Of a stretch of 64,000 bases of DNA, positions 61,836 through 64,000 are shown piece after piece; position 1 is the stretch's first letter; each line of letters opens with the position of its first letter. Under the pieces are notes generated by a model. It saw only the letters and a program-made list of their open reading frames with translations. It was not told where the DNA came from and did no database searches. The stretch is from the NCBI RefSeq assembly GCF_013359935.1, contig NZ_JABMCB010000170.1, positions 124,001-188,000 on the forward strand, given 5' to 3'. The translations under genes and the position numbers were made by a program. The stretch is from Paenibacillus xylanilyticus (GTDB taxonomy: Bacteria > Bacillota > Bacilli > Paenibacillales > Paenibacillaceae).

Positions 61836-63563
61836 TTGAGTAGAAAAAGCAGATATACACGGCAGAGGAAGCGACGCTCGTTCTGGCCTGGGTTCTTAGG
61901 GGCCTGTCTTATAGCAGGCGGTGCGTACTGGTTTATAACGAATGTATGGCTCAATCAAATTCACGAAGATCCCGATTGGCTCGGAATGAATCAGCCTGTT
62001 TTTGTTGATGGACAGTTGATGGATGGTGAAGCTTCCGGTACGGGAGAACAGCTTAAGCTGCCTGTGAAGGTGCTTCAGGAGGCCATTGATCCGGGCATAC
62101 GATATGAAGCGGACACAGGTGATATTATTATTGCGACGCCGCAACGTGTGCTTCACATGAAGGAAGGCAGCACCAAGGCGGAGCTTAATCATCGGGATTA
62201 TCCCATGTCCGTCAAGCCGGAGGTCATTGGAGGAGAGGCGTATATCCCGCTAAAACCTTTGAAGGAAGTTTATGGCATAGCCATTCAGGAGGATACGACC
62301 ACGGGTGCCGTGCTGCTGATGCGTGGAGGAGACACGATTCAATATGCGGAGATTGATACTCTGTCATCCAAGTCAGATAAAACCGTTCCTTTGTATAAAC
62401 GTGGTGGGGAGTCATCCCCGATTATTGCAGATATGGAACAGAAAGCCCGAGTACGGGTATGGCAAACAGGTGATGAACAGAGCTTTGTTCAGCTGGATAA
62501 CGGCTACGCTGGATACGTGGACAATAAATATATTTCTCTCACAGAGAAAAAGGAGCTGGACAAGCCCAAATTTACGTTGACTGCAGCAGAGAAGAAGTGG
62601 CAGAGCAAATCGGTAAATCTGGTGTGGGAGGCTGTGTACAATCGTCAGCCCGATGTCGGTTCCATCGGTAAGATGCCAGGTGTTAATGTCGTGAGTCCAA
62701 CGTGGTTCCATATTACGGACGGTCAAGGCAACTTGAAAAGCAAAGCTGACAAGGCGTATGTTAACTGGGCTCACCGTTCCGGGATGGAAGTTTGGGGTCT
62801 GATGGATAACAGTTTTGACCCGGATATTACAAAAGAAGCGGTATCCTCTTATGAGACTCGCACGCATATCATCGAACAGATGCTGGAATACGCCGATACC
62901 TATCAATTGGATGGCATTAATATTGATTTTGAGAACGTATATACAGAAGATGGACCCAATATCACTCAATTTGTTCGCGAGATTAAGGCGATGGCTCGTA
63001 TACATGGACTGATGCTATCTGTAGATGTAACTCCAAAATCGAATAGTGAGATGTGGTCTGCTTTTCTGGATCGACGTTCACTTGGCTCCTTTGCCGATTA
63101 TATTGTTGTTATGGCATATGATGAACACTGGGCTGCCAGTCCGAAGGCTGGTTCCGTCGCTTCACTGCCATGGACCGAGTCCTCCATGAGACGAATTCTT
63201 GAAGAAGATGAAGTGCCTTCAAACAAATTGATTATGGCTGTTCCGCTATATACACGAATCTGGACAGAGGAAACAGACGAACAGGGAGAGGTTAAAGTGT
63301 CCTCGAAAGCAGTAGGAATGGATACCGTAGCCGATCTGATCAAAGAAAAGAAGCTCAAACCTGTGCTGGATAAAGACAGTGGACAGAATTATGTGGAATA
63401 CTCCGAAGACGGAGCCACCAAAAAGATTTGGATCGAAGATGCTACTTCACTACAGGCTCGTGTGGATCTGATTGATTCATTGAAACTGGGTGGTGTAGCC
63501 GCCTGGAATCGCAGTTTTGCCAATGCTTCGGCCTGGCAGACGTTACAGCAGGTGGGTCGTTAA
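61836..63563 (+). CDS. GH18-family glycosidase with N-terminal wall-binding part
   Basis: 575 residues. TTG 61836 has GGAGG 7 bases upstream, preferred over ATG 61815. A basic N-terminus and membrane anchor (SFWPGFLGACLIAGGAYWFI) is followed by a copper-amine-oxidase-like/SH3-like region (about 45-230) and the GH18 barrel (about 250-575). The catalytic line is QLDGINIDFENVYTEDG with the acid Glu366, and IVVMAYDEHW is the family's SxGG-like strand partner. Firmicute members of this YdhD/YaaH-like group degrade spore cortex or cell wall. No LysM module is visible. Confidence 0.88.
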   Translation: MSRKSRYTRQRKRRSFWPGFLGACLIAGGAYWFITNVWLNQIHEDPDWLGMNQPVFVDGQLMDGEASGTGEQLKLPVKVLQEAIDPGIRYEADTGDIIIATPQRVLHMKEGSTKAELNHRDYPMSVKPEVIGGEAYIPLKPLKEVYGIAIQEDTTTGAVLLMRGGDTIQYAEIDTLSSKSDKTVPLYKRGGESSPIIADMEQKARVRVWQTGDEQSFVQLDNGYAGYVDNKYISLTEKKELDKPKFTLTAAEKKWQSKSVNLVWEAVYNRQPDVGSIGKMPGVNVVSPTWFHITDGQGNLKSKADKAYVNWAHRSGMEVWGLMDNSFDPDITKEAVSSYETRTHIIEQMLEYADTYQLDGINIDFENVYTEDGPNITQFVREIKAMARIHGLMLSVDVTPKSNSEMWSAFLDRRSLGSFADYIVVMAYDEHWAASPKAGSVASLPWTESSMRRILEEDEVPSNKLIMAVPLYTRIWTEETDEQGEVKVSSKAVGMDTVADLIKEKKLKPVLDKDSGQNYVEYSEDGATKKIWIEDATSLQARVDLIDSLKLGGVAAWNRSFANASAWQTLQQVGR

Positions 63564-63626
63564 AAATAAAACGGATATTGAACTTATTTTTTAATATGAA
63601 TTGAGTCACTAATTGAAAAAAAACGC

Positions 63627-63658
63627 AAAAAGGTCCGGTTTAGACGCCGGGCCTTTTT
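63627..63658 (+). terminator. rho-independent terminator
   Basis: AAAAAGGTCCGG (63627-63638) pairs with CCGGGCCTTTTT (63647-63658), one G-U pair, followed by CTGTTTG. Confidence 0.85.
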
Positions 63659-63691
63659 CTGTTTGCTCTTGATCTGAGATGAGAAGAGAGG

Positions 63692-64000
63692 CTAACCCTT
63701 TGGACTTATGCCATGATCCACGTCAGCAGCTGGTGGGGAAGGCGCTTTCAGATGAGGACGGTTTGTGTTGGCCTGATTGGGATCCAGGGTGAGGATCGTA
63801 TGGCAGAACATACAGCGATCCGTCTTGCCAAGCATTTTGGTCAACTTGCCACATTCGGGGCAATCCACTTGAACAGCGCTCGTGGACAGCATGCCAGCCC
63901 AAAAGTAAATGGCCAAACTGGCCATCATGGCAACCAGACCGATAACGAGTCCCACGGCAGCAAACACCTTGCCTGCATGTCCCCAAAACACAATTCCGGC
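63692..64000 (-). CDS. YgzB-like (DUF2614) protein, 5' end outside window
   Basis: 103 codons visible, running off the right edge. A C-terminal membrane helix (AMMASLAIYFWAGMLSTSAVQ) is followed by a four-cysteine zinc-ribbon-like CPECGKLTKML ... CMFCHTILTLDPNQ. This matches the end of B. subtilis YgzB (WIGMLSTKTVQVVCPSCGK, CMFCNEPLTLDPN as remembered). The function is unknown. The GTG at 63991 is in frame but need not be the start. Confidence 0.85.
   Translation of the reverse strand, partial: AGIVFWGHAGKVFAAVGLVIGLVAMMASLAIYFWAGMLSTSAVQVDCPECGKLTKMLGKTDRCMFCHTILTLDPNQANTNRPHLKAPSPPAADVDHGISPKG

Noticed and set aside
1..64000. tRNA, rRNA, CRISPR array, insertion sequences or prophage
   Set aside because: I looked for conserved tRNA arms, rRNA blocks, regularly spaced repeats, transposase and phage structural motifs and saw none; a dedicated tRNA scan would be decisive.

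Overview
The window reads as a chromosomal segment of a Gram-positive, endospore-forming firmicute, most likely Paenibacillus or a close relative. The evidence is strong AGGAGG-type ribosome sites with many TTG and GTG starts, moderate GC content, an S-layer-homology surface protein, a YyaC-type spore protein, GatCAB, a PerR repressor, SigB and SigY, and a lysine riboswitch in front of a LysP-type permease. I see no prophage, insertion sequence, CRISPR array, rRNA or tRNA.

Layout. 1-9.7 kb: cell-surface genes, namely a YcdB/SLH protein, a secreted transglutaminase-like protein, and a 1552-residue LPKTG-anchored Cna-B adhesin facing a class D-type sortase. 9.8-13.6 kb: the riboswitch-controlled lysine permease, a CvfC-like NifU/HEAT protein and a small unknown protein. 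13.6-17.5 kb: a divergently placed OmpR-type regulator and a large PAS histidine kinase. 17.6-20.4 kb: cytochrome bd oxidase (cydA, cydB and a CydS-like micro-subunit) with a further micro-membrane ORF in front. 20.4-25.3 kb: a metallo-beta-lactamase-fold hydrolase, an ABC-F translation factor, a cation-efflux protein and small proteins.

25.7-40.5 kb is the most coherent part: a general-stress (SigB) island. Seven co-oriented genes encode an RsbY-like receiver-PP2C phosphatase, a giant RsbK-like hybrid kinase with three receivers, a CheR-type (RsbM-like) methyltransferase, a second hybrid kinase without a sensor domain, then rsbV, rsbW and sigB. SigB-type promoters (GTTTC-like, 14-bp spacer, GGGTAA-like) precede rsbV and the flanking stress genes (DUF1328, DUF948/YtxG, YflT, YeaQ/GlsB, PAP2). 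The probable logic is: signal, then kinase phosphorelay, then receiver-activated phosphatase, then dephosphorylated RsbV, then RsbW released from SigB, then transcription of the neighbouring genes and of rsbVW-sigB itself.

40.5-51.8 kb: mostly metabolic or housekeeping genes (asparaginase, pirin, DUF1128, YyaC, alpha/beta hydrolase, DUF6483, a methyltransferase, an O-antigen-ligase-like polymerase with a sharply GC-rich middle, DedA, a thioredoxin-like protein, a YqgX-like hydrolase). 52-53.6 kb: a compact SigY ECF operon. 53.7-57.6 kb: an IDEAL-like protein, then gatCAB with a clear SigA promoter. 57.7-64 kb: a GNAT acetyltransferase, MgtC, a LiaF/DUF4097 membrane pair, PerR, a GH18 glycosidase and the edge of a YgzB-like gene.

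Family names come from recognising motifs by eye; no database search was run.
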